A DNA stretch of 64,000 nt from Phascolarctos cinereus. Its lineage: Eukaryota > Chordata > Mammalia > Diprotodontia > Phascolarctidae. A model generated the notes under the pieces. It did not search any database, was not told where the DNA came from, and saw only the letters and a list, made by a program, of their open reading frames with translations. This document shows positions 10,531-21,120 of the stretch, piece after piece. Position 1 is the first letter of the stretch. Each line of letters starts with the position of its first letter. Where the stretch lies: contig NW_018343990.1 in the NCBI RefSeq assembly GCF_002099425.1, positions 1,488,001 to 1,552,000 on the forward strand, given 5' to 3'. The translations under genes and the position numbers were made by a program.

Positions 10531-11434
10531 TGTTTTCTGATTGATAATATGCTGCCACCACCCCACACACAATTTTTATTGTTTGTTACTGACTTTGCAA
10601 TATTTATGAACATTAAATTAATAGCATAAAAATAAAAACAAGCATATTAACTAAAATATATATGTATATTTTGAGACTGGACAATAGCTACTGCAAGAGA
10701 GAGGATCTCAGCACATGAGAAATCTGATACCTTTCTAAGGAGTGGAGACTGTGTCTTTGAAAAACTACTGCCCCTTATGCTGCTTAAGACACTTGCCATG
10801 TTCAAGTGCCCTAGCTCCAATCCTAACACTCACTGCAGTCCTACACGACCTCCAAAGTACAGCAGTGTGGTAGCTAGGATCACAACGGAGATACATTGAT
10901 CATAGAAGAAGGGGCCACAGGTACTCATTAACTAATCCTCCCAGGTGTATGTTCACCACCCTTCCCTGACAATAATAATAATATTTGGAAGAGTTGCTTA
11001 CATCAAAAATATCTCCCTTACTTCATTGCTACCTGCTTTTTCAACATTGAAGAATTATCCCTTTGGATTTTTAAAGTTTTGTCCTGTTAATATGCAGATG
11101 TAAGGGCCACTAAAAGGCTGAAAAAGTCTGAGGCTGGTCATATATACAAGATAAGAACAGGTATTTGGAACAAAGGATTGATGGGTAATATCTTTATCTT
11201 TTGTCCTCTAATTCATTTGCATGGGATGTCAAAAGAAGGGCTGAGCTGCAGGGACCCTCAGATCCAGATAGCATCTGGCATCCTTTTGATGGACAGCCTA
11301 TAAAATGATGCTGAATGGGTGCAGTTTAGCAATTGGACATGAATCTGGGGATTAACAAGGAAATTCTAATCTTGAATCAGAAAGAAGCCACGGACAGCAA
11401 CACAGCTCTTGGTAAACAAGAAGTGCAGATTAAA

Positions 11435-11437
<3 letters not shown>

Positions 11438-11479
<42 letters not shown>
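11438..11479. repeat. (CA)n microsatellite
   Basis: About 20 CA units with one impurity at the left end. Confidence 0.95.
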
Positions 11480-11481
<2 letters not shown>

Positions 11482-12003
11482 AAAGTTCATAGGAATTATT
11501 TGTCAGACTAACCGTTTGTGTTCCAAGGAATCACCTTTTTGAGAAGAAACAGATCTTAGAGGGTCTCATAATTGATTGATTTTCCTTATGAGGAACAAAG
11601 TCACTAATGGTTTTTCCCTAGTCTGATAACTGAATATATGAACTCTCTGTCTTTATAAAACATTCTGTTATGAATTTTTACTCTTATGAAGAAAAGGTAG
11701 CATGTTGGCTGGGTACTTTAGCTAAACCTAGAAAGTATAAGAAGAGAGATGCTCTACAACTTTATGGCCAATGTACCATGCCTAACAGCACCTAGCAACA
11801 AACAATAGATTAGTTGAGAACCATCAATTAATACCCATATGAGACCAGCAGGGAACAACCTTTGGCAGATATTTTTAATTTATTCAATTAACATTTAAAA
11901 ACAAAAACACCCAACTGTTCATACATCACAGTTGTTCCAATCAGAAATTTCTCCCTGAATAAATAAATAGTAGTAAGACTACATGATAAATAATATAAAC
12001 ATA

Positions 12004-12045
12004 GTGTATATATATATATATATATATATACATATATATGCACAT
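12004..12045. repeat. (TA)n with TATG/CATA variants
   Basis: Alternating TA run followed by ATACATATATATGCACATAT. Confidence 0.9.
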
Positions 12046-12133
12046 ATGTATACATTCAAAATCTGTCTATGATATAAAAATAATAAGAGCAATATTTATA
12101 ATGAATCTGTAAAAGGAAAACACCTCTCAGTTG

Positions 12134-13775
12134 AAAGAGATCAAAATAATTATGCTCTACCCTCCTCCTTCTTACTCACTTCTTCTGCCCTACCCTCCAT
12201 GCTCCTGCCAATTGCCATGTTTTCTGGTCAGGGCTTGGCTTTCCCCCATAAGGAAATGGCCTGGAAGGGCCAAGTAACTCCTGAGGACATTGCTGTTGTG
12301 AAACATAAGCTAAAGAAGCTGGAGGGAAGCCATGGAGTCCAGCACTAACTGGTTGAATGGAGTGAACATTGTGCTATTAATGACCTACAGGAGCTTGCTG
12401 TTTGTGCCCCTATTCATATTTGTGAAAAGGCAGATTATGCATTTTGATATAAAGGGCCAAAGAAGGCCTCACATCCCTATGAGACACTATGCTACCAAGG
12501 ATCAGAAGGAAGAGATTGGTATCCAATGATCTAAGGTCCAAGACGTTGAGTATGAACCCCAGCTTCCTGAAAAAGATGATGCCAGTCTATTGCATCTGGA
12601 GATACCAGGACATAAATATTGCTGCAAATATTTGTACAGGATGAAAGTTGTGGGTGTCATCTGTACATCTAAGATCTTGTTCTAATCAGCAAACAGACTC
12701 CTCCTACCTTGATGGGCCAAAACTTCCACTCCCACATGCTGGAGCTTTGAAACACAAGTCTCCCCATCAAAGGCCTCCACAAAGCCCTTATTGATACCCT
12801 GATGTATTGTTATAAGAAAGCTCAATATGGGACTAGCATATGGCCAAGATGAATATCTGAACCATCAGGAAGCAATGAATGAACTGGTTGATGCTATCAA
12901 AGCCTATGGTGGGAACATAGGGGCAACACCAGTCTACAGCTAAGGACATGAAACACTGTTATGAAGTTTCTTCCCCAACAACTATCTGCATCACCTATCT
13001 GCCCTCCAGCCAGAAGAATAAAAGAACTAAGTACTTCTGAGAGCTGAGGAGTTTTAAGGATAACTACAACTCACTAGAGAGCACCCTTAGACCGAGTTTG
13101 GGGATCGCCATAGCCATCGCGACTCCAGTAGAAGGATCCATTCTCAATACCCAGAGATTTATTCAGGGCAGAAGACAGAGCAGCACTGGACACAGCACTG
13201 ATAAAACTGTACCCAGCATTCTTTGTGCCTGGAGGATTCTTTCTTAGCTCATCCCTCTGGTCTGTTATAGAACTTAGGCACCATGAGGCTCTCTCTTCCC
13301 TTTCACTGGTACTTTTCAGGCATTTAATCCACGTGTTCTTTCTCAGTTGGTGTCACATCTTCCTTACCCCAACTTGTTTTTGATTACTATTATTTGTCAC
13401 TCTCTTCCTCCAAGGCTGTTTCATCCTAAATGTTTTAGTGGGGAGGGGAGTGATTATGATAATAGAAAAAAAACCACATCTTTACGCACAATTGGTTGAG
13501 AATTGTCTTGCCCTTGGACATGTCATTTAAAGAGTTGTGAAGTGAGAAAGGCGAATGGGAGATAGCATGTTTTACTTAAACCAGGCTTTGTTGAGAGTGT
13601 ATTCAGTGAGACTGTCCTGCCCTTCTCTTCTCCATACTACATAGCAAGACTGACAAGTGGCTGCTGGGAATTCTTGTGATGCTGTCACTAATTCCATGTT
13701 TCTCTCAGTGAGTAACTACTAGTCTAACTCTATAAACTCATTATTTAATAAGATAAAGAACTATTTTAAAAAAAC
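12134..13775 (+). pseudogene. C1orf43: processed pseudogene of C1orf43 (NICE-3)
   Basis: The parent gene encodes a single-pass membrane protein of about 253 residues. The retrocopy's coding part runs 12332-13090. Frame 12332-12529 reads SNWL-like STNWLNGVNIVLLMTY, then LLFIFVKRQIM as LFIFVKRQIMHF, then a PHIPMRHYATKDQKEEIGIQ stretch that tracks human PHVPVGHNAPKDLKEEIDIR. It continues with VQDVEYEPQL and YLYRMK, then after a shift LMGQNF and KALIDTLM, then DEYLNHQEAMNEL, ITYLPSSQK, and the exact C-terminal style SFKDNYNSLESTL. I count at least three frame changes (about 12690, 12838, 12940) and several stops, the first at 12527. No introns are present. 12134-12331 and 13091-13767 would be UTR copies (inferred). 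A short A tail ends at 13774, and a 10/13-match duplication, CACCTCTCAGTTG (12121-12133) and CATCTCTCACTGG (13776-13788), brackets the copy. Gene identity is certain to me; the outer limits are inference. Confidence 0.9.
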
Positions 13776-13788
13776 CATCTCTCACTGG

Positions 13789-14189
13789 TGACGTGCTAGA
13801 TGTATGCATGCCTGCTATCCCGTATTACATCTATCCTACACACCTAGAACACTGCACAAGACCAGCAGGGAGCCAACCTAGCAGAAAGAGAACTGGTATC
13901 AGCAACATAATGACTTCACCAGAGGGTGTCAGTGACCCTGCAGCATCAGCAGTGTGAATTGCTTGTCCACACGTGTGCCTTGGCCATAAATGTTTCTTAT
14001 GCTCATGCCTCTTTGTGTATGTACCTGGTCACACATGTCCCCTCTGTATGCATTTCTCTGTGTTTGAGCCTAGCCATATATGTGCTTTTCTTCTTATGCT
14101 CCCTGGGTTTTTGACAAGATACCCTTTTTTATGAAGTATCTACCTAAAATTGTACCAACATAGGTAACCTACATAGTTCAAAAAATAAT
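13789..14189. other. unassigned intergenic DNA
   Basis: Contains a 62-codon hydrophobic frame (13926-14114) with no recognisable homology. Nothing else seen. Confidence 0.4.
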
Positions 14190-14435
14190 GAGTAATAGCT
14201 GACATTTATAGAGCGTCATGCAGTTTGCAAAGCACTTTCATATCTATAATCTCATTTGGATCTGACAACAGCCCTGGGGCAGAGGTACAAGTCGGTAACA
14301 CAAATATCATTATGCCCACTTTATGGATGAAAAAACAGAGGCTCAGAAAAACTAAATCAAGGCTCACTTAGTAAGTGTCAGAGCAAAACCTGAGTGCAAG
14401 TCTAACTCATTTTGCTGCCTATCAATCATAGAAGC
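14190..14435 (-). mobile_element. MIR CORE-SINE
   Basis: Reverse MIR nearly full length: ATAGCTGACATTTATAGAGC, GTTTGCAAAGCACTTTCATA, CAGAGGCTCAGAAAAACTAA, CCTGAGTGCAAGTCTAACTC. Confidence 0.75.
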
Positions 14436-14645
14436 TCACATTTGCATGGTGCCTTACACTTTAAAAAGTAAATATTTTTACAGCAACCTTGTGAGTTATT
14501 ATTATCCTCATTTTACAGATTAAGAGACTGAGGCTTACAGAGTTTGAGAGGCTTTTTCGCAGTTACGCTAGTGACTAGTAAAAATCAGAGCAGAAACTTA
14601 AATCCAGTTCTTCTGACCCCGAGTCCAGTACTCTACACTATTTTG
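14436..14645 (-). mobile_element. MIR CORE-SINE, second copy in tandem orientation
   Basis: Starts again with CTCACATTTGCATGGTGCC, then TTATTATCCTCATTTTACAG, GAGACTGAGGCTTACAGAG and a head ending in CCAGTACTCTACACTATTTT. Confidence 0.75.
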
Positions 14646-15267
14646 TGCTATTGTATAGAAAGACATTCTAGTGTCTGAGAACATTCCCTAATGTTTGTGG
14701 TAAGGAGTAAAAATTTGGAGATAAGATGAATAAATGTACTAAGATGGCCTTGAATTCCTATCCCTGTTTTTCTGAAGAAGCCAAAAGATTTCATATGACG
14801 CTTCTTTTGGCTCATTACTGTGGGGTCACTGGGAGATAGGACTAGGAATCCCATTTTAAAATTTTTTATTTCATTTTACAGATATCTCAGAATCCTCATA
14901 TTAAAAGATCCCACTGGTCACTGGGTCACTTTTCTGATCTAAAGACATATAGCAAGATTAAGCTTACTACTGGATCACCATTTTGTTTTTCATCTAAAGA
15001 ACATCTCTCTTTGAGAACATGTTATGTTTTCTCTTCCATGAGATTAGCTTTGACACCTAAGGAAACAAGACCATTTTTTAATGTTTGCAGTTTTTATTTC
15101 ACTTGAATGACAGCTAGCATGTGTTTTAATTCTGGTGCACTGAGACACTGAATGTGCTCTGGTAGATTAGAACCTCATCCCAGCTGCCACACACATACAC
15201 CCCAACCATGATCCTTTTTTTATAAGGTAAAATACGAACAACCACCTGTGCATCCATTTCTCTTCTA
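14646..15267. other. unassigned intergenic DNA
   Basis: About 620 bp without a recognisable repeat or gene. Confidence 0.4.
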
Positions 15268-15460
15268 AGCAGTCATAAATGCATAGACTGCTAGAGCAGG
15301 GACAACCTCAGGGATCCTCTAATCTACCTTTCTCATTTTCCAGGTAAGGAAATTGAGTGAACGTGCATTTTCCAAAGCCATGTAAGCTGGCTGATAGCAG
15401 AGCTGGGGCTTGAACCCAGGCTTCTTGCCTCCTAGTTGATTGTTTCCAATGCATGAGGTA
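15268..15460 (-). mobile_element. MIR3-type SINE (L3-like tail)
   Basis: Reverse: CTGCTAGAGCAGGGACAACC (L3-like tail), TAAGGAAATTGAGTGAACGT, GCAGAGCTGGGGCTTGAACC, CCAGGCTTCTTGCCTCCTAG. Confidence 0.65.
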
Positions 15461-15954
15461 CAGGTGGCTCCCAACAGTTCACAAATATGTCATGGAGTGT
15501 TTTAGTGTTGCATTCTTAACTTTTTAAAGAGTTTTATCTGAGACTCCACTAATCACTTTCAGCTGAGATCTGTTTCCTCTAGGTCATGTTAACTGGCAAA
15601 GGGCAAAATCTCTGAGGATGAAGTTTGAGAATACATTCCATATGCAGAGTGAGAGGGAAAGCATCAAATCCACAAGTTCCCCTTTACTCATTCTGGTTAA
15701 CAATGTTTATAAAAAACAAAATCATCAAATATTTACGTGCTAACCCTGTGCAGAGAATTGCTGAGCCACACAGTCGAGGAAAAGAGCATGGAATACACAG
15801 TAAGCCAGATTTCTGAAGTAGACAGAACAGGATCTGAATATAAGGCTGGAAAAAGATTGTCCCAAACTAAGTCCTGTAGGACTGTATTCATTTACATGAG
15901 TTAATCTCATCAATCCCTTAGCCTAATCTAAGAAATGACAGGGAAGTTAATAGT
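15461..15954. other. unassigned intergenic DNA
   Basis: No recognisable repeat; the short frame at 15625-15816 has no motif. Confidence 0.4.
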
Positions 15955-16132
15955 GTCATAAATTTAACCTTAGTATGAACCTTCAAGTCCAACCCACTCA
16001 TTTTACATATGAGGAAACTGAGGACTAGAGAAGTTAAGTGACTTATGCAAAGTCACACAAATCATAAGTGGCAGAGATAGGATACAACCCCTTGACTCTG
16101 ACTCCAAAGTCATTGTTCTTTCCATGGTTTAC
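15955..16132 (-). mobile_element. MIR3-type SINE
   Basis: Reverse: CCTTCAAGTCCAACCCACTC, ATTTTACATATGAGGAAACT, GAGAAGTTAAGTGACTTATG, CTTGACTCTGACTCCAAAGT. Confidence 0.75.
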
Positions 16133-16139
16133 TGAAAAG

Positions 16140-16345
16140 GGATATATATGCCCTCTTGTATCTAGTCAGACAGATTCAAAGCTGGTTGGAAGGCTGGACT
16201 AGAATGGTGCAGTGTCAGTGAAGCAGATAGGAAGTCTCCAGTGGAGTACCCCAGTGATCTGTGCTTGACCTGGGACTGTTTAACATTTTTATTAATGACT
16301 TGAATAAAGGCATAGAAAGCAAACTCATCAGATTTGCAGGTGGCA
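16140..16345 (+). mobile_element. L3/CR1 reverse-transcriptase fragment
   Basis: Reads SGVPQ then a stop, then DLGLFNIFINDLNKGIE and LIRFAGGTKL. This corresponds to the SGVPQGSVLG..LFNIFINDL..FADDTKL segment of the CR1-clade RT; the catalytic FADD is FAGG here and the frame has a stop, so it is dead. Confidence 0.85.
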
Positions 16346-16432
16346 CTAAGCTGGTAATGTCCCCAGCACTTCGCATAGTGGCTGACACACAGTAGGTATT
16401 TAATAAATGCTAATTGTTTGTGATTGAAGTAG
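16346..16432 (+). mobile_element. L2 3' terminus
   Basis: GTAATGTCCCCAGCACTTCG, then CTGACACACAGTAGGTATTT and AATAAATGCTAATTG, the last part of L2. Confidence 0.75.
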
Positions 16433-16479
16433 AGAGCAACTTGTCTATTACCTGTAATTATTACTTGTAATCTTAAAAG

Positions 16480-16680
16480 CAGAGTTTTTTATCTTTTTTT
16501 TTTGTCAGGGATGCCTTTGGCAATCTGGTAAAGACGGTGGACCCACTCTCAAAATAATGTTTGTTGCCCACATTCATAATTGAAGGAAATGCTAAATTTT
16601 GATTACAGGTTAATAGATATATGTATACAAATGTAAACATATACATATTTCCCACACAAGTTCACCAACCCCATAAAATA
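16480..16680 (+). mobile_element. hAT-like short DNA element (family A)
   Basis: Shares with three other copies in the window the phrases GCCTTTGGCAATCTGGTAAA, GGTGGACCCACTCTCAAAAT, AATGTTTGTTG, and a CAAGTTCACCAACCCC 3' part. Family termini in better copies read like CAGGGGTTCTTAACCT, which suggests hAT. Non-coding. Confidence 0.55.
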
Positions 16681-16699
16681 TATCCACAGACTCTATGGT

Positions 16700-16820
16700 C
16701 TAAGACCTCTTGTCTTAAAGAACATGGGTAAGTGACTTGTCCATAGTCACATAGCTATGTATCAGAAATAAGACTTGAACCCATGTCTTCCTGGCTACAA
16801 GTCTGGTGGTCTACACTGCA
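16700..16820 (-). mobile_element. MIR fragment
   Basis: Reverse CORE and head: GGGTAAGTGACTTGTCCATA, CTTGAACCCATGTCTTCCTG, GTGGTCTACACTGCACC. Confidence 0.65.
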
Positions 16821-16821
16821 C

Positions 16822-17031
16822 CAGAAGTGTCAAACACACTGCTGGAAATACTCTCTAATGTGACCTGAGCTAGATTAAAATGTAATTGGGAAATATTTAA
16901 CAAAATAAATAAAAAAATACAGTAGAAGATAAATAATGTTAACATATGATTTTCTAACTCAATATGTGGCCCTCAGGGTTCCTTATGTGTAATTTATTGG
17001 TCCCCAATTCTTTTTGAGTTTGATACCACTA
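16822..17031. mobile_element. hAT-like short DNA element (family B)
   Basis: Terminal inverted repeats CAGAAGTGTCAAACACA and TTGAGTTTGATACCACT, flanked by a worn 8-bp duplication (CACTGCAC and CACTACCT, 5 of 8). Body: AGATTAAAATGTAATTGGGA, AACTCAATATGTGGCCCTCA. No coding capacity. Confidence 0.65.
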
Positions 17032-17704
17032 CACTACCTATGTTACCCTCTCTTCTTTAATGCCTTACATATAATAAGCATAAAGGTTTGAATTAAATTG
17101 AACTGAATGTTAGGCAGGAAGTGTAGTTAAAATTTCAGCTAAGAGGCAGCCAAAGCAATATCTGTAACTGCTATGAATGATATGAACTCCAGCTGTTTTA
17201 GAAACTATAAGGGTTAGTGAGTTGTTGCTTTGCATTGTGGGTTTTGTTTTTGTTTTTGTTTTTACCCATTGGAGAACATTGAGATAGATCTAAATAGGAT
17301 CTTCTAGGAATCATGTTAGCAGCTTGAGTCCTATAGATTTTCAAGCACTTTCAAACATAAGAAATCTCTGCTTTGCAAGAGCTTTGTCCTAGAGGTTACA
17401 GGTACATTGTGTATTTGGATAAGGTTGGTGGGAACTAGCAGTGCTGATCAGAAATCAGCCAAGAATATGGCTCCCAAAATGCCCTACACAGATGGCTTTT
17501 AATTTTCACCTCTGGATTAGTGGGTTGTCTTGTCCCTTGGGCATGAGAGGGAAGCTTTTTCCTCTATACTCCTTCTACCTTAAAGAAATTGGGCTGCAGC
17601 AGTTCTTGCTCTAGAAAAAAATTATTTAGAGTCTAAATAATGAGATGCAAATATGTATGACCTGGAGTGAACTGAGTGGGAGAGTAGATGAAGAGTGACC
17701 CTAA
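17032..17704. other. unassigned intergenic DNA
   Basis: A short (GTTTTT)n run at 17246-17270; otherwise no family recognised. Confidence 0.4.
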
Positions 17705-17845
17705 TGCTTTCACAGAATTGTAGAATATTAGAGCTGTAATGAACCTTGGAAATCTAATCCAAACTGATTGTTTTATAGATAAAACATCAGAGGAATAAAG
17801 TGACTTGTCCCAAAAGACTAAGGATGGGTCTTTACCAAGCCAAAT
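17705..17845 (-). mobile_element. MIR3-type SINE fragment
   Basis: Reverse L3-like tail: CACAGAATTGTAGAATATTA, GAGCTGTAATGAACCTTGGA, then TAAAGTGACTTGTCCCAAAA. Confidence 0.65.
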
Positions 17846-18024
17846 ATCTGAATCAAAAAAAGAAAATATTTTTCAAGTGTTCAGATCTTTTTCAGCCTGT
17901 TTGAATATATCTCTAAGTTACTTCATTATTTGAAGGACTGAGGAACTGGAAAGATCAAAGAGAGAGTTTTATCATTTTTGTTGAATATTTTAAACATTTA
18001 TTACTTTGTTATAGACTAAAAATA

Positions 18025-18120
18025 AAAGCATAAGTTCTTAGAATTACAAAGATTCTTAGAGGTCATCTTGTCTGAATTCTACTCCATTCCAGATACTGAA
18101 GGACAAATAGCAGAAACTAT
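18025..18120 (-). mobile_element. L3/MIR3 tail fragment
   Basis: TTAGAATTACAAAGATTCTT then AGAGGTCATCTTGTCTGAAT, the reverse L3-type 3' end. Confidence 0.55.
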
Positions 18121-18299
18121 CCCATAATATAATTTGTTATGAGTTGATGTGCATAAATACATCGACATGTATTTGAATATATCATTAAATAAATGCATGT
18201 ATGTCAACTGATAAATAGCCAGATAGATACAAATATTCATTGTATACTTCAGGAATCTCTGACTTCACTGGTGTTGGTGCACACCCTCATGGAGAGGGA

Positions 18300-18555
18300 G
18301 AAGAAAGGGAATAAACATTTATACAGCATCTACTGTGTGCCAAGCATGGGGCTAAAAACGCTTCACAACTCTTATTCTCCCAACAACCCTGCAAAGTAGG
18401 TGTTATTATTCTCCCCATTATATAGTTGAGGAAACTAAGACAAACAAAGGTTAAAGGACTTGCACAGGGTCACACAACTAGTAAGCATCTGAAGTCACAT
18501 TTGAACTCAGATCTTTCTGACTCCAGGTCCTGTGCTCTATCCACTGTACCAGTAA
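18300..18555 (-). mobile_element. MIR-type CORE-SINE, nearly full length
   Basis: Reverse: AATAAACATTTATACAGCAT, CTGTGTGCCAAGCATGGGGC, AGTTGAGGAAACTAAGACAA, GGACTTGCACAGGGTCACAC, GACTCCAGGTCCTGTGCTCT. Confidence 0.85.
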
Positions 18556-18610
18556 TTATTGATCACAATCATTTCTTGCCTGTGTAAAGAGTCATTATAA
18601 TGACTGTAGC

Positions 18611-18611
18611 A

Positions 18612-18643
<32 letters not shown>

Positions 18644-18644
18644 T
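18611..18644. repeat. (AAT)n microsatellite
   Basis: About ten AAT/ATA units. Confidence 0.95.
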
Positions 18645-18664
18645 TTTTTTTACCTAGTAGCTAA

Positions 18665-18860
18665 ATCAGGGAATGGTTGGAAAAGTATACTGGATTTGAG
18701 CCACAGGACCTATGTTTGAATACCAGATTTTTCACTTACTATCAATGTGACCTTGGACAAATCACTTAACTTCTAGTTCTCATTTGCAAAATGAGGGGAT
18801 TAGAATAGATGATCTCTGATGGGCTTTTTGGCTCTAAATCTCTGATCCTATAGACTCTTC
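18665..18860 (+). mobile_element. MIR3-type SINE
   Basis: Forward: GAGCCACAGGACCTATGTTT, ATGTGACCTTGGACAAATCA, GCAAAATGAGGGGATTAGAA, then L3-like CTCTAAATCTCTGATCCTAT. Confidence 0.75.
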
Positions 18861-19029
18861 TGGTGATGAGTTTCTCTGAACCTAGCTGGGGACTTGGGGG
18901 GATTGGGGTAAGGGGAGAAGGTTTGAAGAGCAAACCTTGGTCTTTTGCCAGACCCCAGCCAAAGACTTTTCAGCTTAGTAGGAACTAACCAGAGTTTGAG
19001 TCCTGTTAATACAGATTTTGAGAACCAAG

Positions 19030-19165
19030 AGTCACCCGTAATCAGAGCATATGAGATGTAGAGCAGGAAGGAACTTTACAAGTCACCTAATTTAAACTCT
19101 TTGATTTACAAATGAGGAAATTGAGATCTCAGTGTCATTATGAAGCATCAGAGTAGGACTTTAGG
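19030..19165 (-). mobile_element. MIR3-type SINE fragment
   Basis: Reverse L3-like tail GAGCAGGAAGGAACTTTACA, then ACAAATGAGGAAATTGAGAT. Confidence 0.6.
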
Positions 19166-19289
19166 GGAGCACAATACTTAGCATTGGAGGGGGTGGAGAA
19201 TGGAGATGTGATCTCACTAGTACATTACCTAAGTGAAGAAATTCCCTCCACCAATGCAGAGAAGTATTTTTTCTACAACATAAAGTTTT

Positions 19290-19715
19290 AGAGCAGGCAT
19301 TCTTAACTTGGGATTTCTAGGTTTCATGAACCTGGATGGGAAAAAAAATTAGATCCTTATTTTCATTTACCCTTAACTGAAATTTAGCATTTCCTTTTAT
19401 TGTGACTTTCTAAAACTATTCTGAGAAGGGTCTATTTTCAGTCACTTTTCAGTCATGCCCAACTCTTCATGGCCCCATTTGGTGTTTTCTTGCCAACAAT
19501 ACTGGAGTAGTTTGCTATTTCCTTCTCCAGCTCATTTTACAGATGAAGAAATAGAGGCAAACAGAGTTAAATGACTTGCCCAGGGTCACACAGCTAATAT
19601 GTGTCTGAGATCAAATTTGAACTCAGGAAGATGAGTCTTCCTGACGCCAGGTCCAGCACTGTAACCACTGTACCACCTAGCTTCTTCTATGACACAAAAA
19701 AAGGTCAAGACTCCT
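19290..19715 (-). mobile_element. hAT-like element (family A), split by a Mar-1
   Basis: Left part CATTCTTAACTTGGGATTTC and ATTCTGAGAAGGGTCTATTT; right part CTATGACACAAAAAAAGGTC ending AAGACTCCTGTTTTAGAG. The two halves are the reverse of family A, and the Mar-1 at 19437-19687 lies between them. Confidence 0.6.
19437..19687 (-). mobile_element. Mar-1 CORE-SINE
   Basis: Reverse full copy: TCAGTCATGCCCAACTCTTC, ATGGCCCCATTTGGTGTTTT, TACTGGAGTAGTTTGC, GTTAAATGACTTGCCCAGGG, GAACTCAGGAAGATGAGTC, ending in the tRNA-like head. Confidence 0.9.
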
Positions 19716-19719
19716 GTTT

Positions 19720-19830
19720 TAGAGCCATTTAAGTGGCTTGTCCAAGGATACACAGCCAACATACATCAAAGGTGGGATTTGATCTCAGGTCTTTCTGGCA
19801 CTGAAGCCAATTCTTTAGGCTCTCCACAAT
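19720..19830 (-). mobile_element. MIR fragment
   Basis: AAGTGGCTTGTCCAAGGATA, GATTTGATCTCAGGTCTTTC. Confidence 0.55.
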
Positions 19831-19834
19831 GCTT

Positions 19835-20429
19835 CTCTCATTAACATGTGCCAAGGAAGGGCCAGAGGGGAGAAAGGGAGAAGGAGAAGGGAGGAGAAAG
19901 TAAGCCAGATTTATAAAGGCTAAATCCAGCACAAATTAAGCTGCAATGCTGATAATTGAGTGTTACTAAAACAGTTTTAAAGAGTGTATAGGAGCTTTGA
20001 ACACAGAGACAAATGAGCCACATATGTTGAATTTTAAGTTAAATTCCCATTTCTCAGCCTCCATTCTCAGTTAAACAGGCGTTTCATAACTGAGCAAGTT
20101 GCTAAATGCTGCTAATTATTTCACAGGGACATTGCCTCAAGAGCCATGGTGCACATTATACCTGGAAGATCCCTAAGTCTGTCTCACTAGCTTGGTGAAA
20201 CAGAATTCATGTAAAGCAATGAGGGGCTTTACATCTAAGGACAACTGAAAGCCATCTACGAGGGATGATTTGATAAGGACTAGAAAGAGTTGCCTTGTGC
20301 ACAATGTCCTCTCCTTCTAGCCATCCTGAAATCAACATATGATCCATTTCATGAATGAATCCTCATTCATATCATTGATATAACATCAAATCGCAGAATG
20401 TGTGATCATTTCATTTGGCCTAAAGCCAA
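19835..20429. other. unassigned intergenic DNA
   Basis: A purine-rich patch (19855-19905) and otherwise no recognisable family. Confidence 0.4.
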
Positions 20430-21120
20430 ATTCAATTCAACACACATTGATTAAGATTTAATAAGCACAATGCACCCCCTGCCAAGTGCTAGGAAAGATG
20501 AAAAGCCACACAGACTCTACCTTCAAGGTTCTTAACATCTAACATGGCTTTAAAATATTTTTATAAATCAATATCATACATGGTAGATTGTGATTAAAGC
20601 ATAGGAAGGGCACAGACAAAGTGTTACACTAAATATGAATGTCCAGGTATGGGAAAGAGACAGACAAGATTAGAGAAGAGGTATAAGTCCAGTTGGATAG
20701 TAGCACATGCAAGGTATCAGAGCGAAATAAAACTGGAAAGGCAGATTGGAAGCATATTATGCAGGACTTTACAAGCCACAGTAAGCAGTTTGCATTTTAT
20801 CTTTAGTCCATGGGGAGCCTTGGGAGGTTTTTCAGTAATGGAATAACACGGCTATACCCATGCATCTGGAAAATTATTTTAGGAGCTATATGAAAGGTAG
20901 ATTGGAGAACGAAGAAAGTAGAAGCAGGAAGACCAGTAAGGGATTCTTATGTAACAGTCTAGGTGAGGTTTAAAAGTAAAGAATGATAACAGGATTATAG
21001 AGGAAAGGGTGCACATAAGATATGGTGAGAGGGAAATGATATGGAGGGAAAATTCTAGGATGCATACAAGTTTATAAACTGGGAGGATGGGGGTGCCATG
21101 AACAGAAAAAGTAAGGAAGT
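20430..21120 (-). mobile_element. L2 LINE fragment
   Basis: Reverse L2: AATTCAATTCAACACACATT, TGCCAAGTGCTAGG, CTACCTTCAAGGTTCTTAAC, TTTGCATTTTATCTTTAGTC, ATGGGGAGCCTTGGGAGG, ATTATTTTAGGAGCTATATG, GGGAGGATGGGGGTGCCATG. It may extend to about 21600 but I cannot align that part. Confidence 0.75.

Larger units (their letters stand above)
10531..12120. other. unassigned AT-rich stretch with simple repeats
   Basis: About 1.6 kb with no recognisable LINE, SINE or gene, apart from a CA run (11438-11479) and a TA run (12004-12045). Confidence 0.4.

Noticed and set aside
11260-11345. TATA-like CCTATAAAATG upstream of a short frame
   Set aside because: No CpG island, initiator or conserved frame. The frame at 11333-11542 depends on a CA run.
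12332-12529. C1orf43-like frame as an active short gene
   Set aside because: The frame stops at 12527 and the remaining parent codons continue in other frames without introns, so this is a processed pseudogene.
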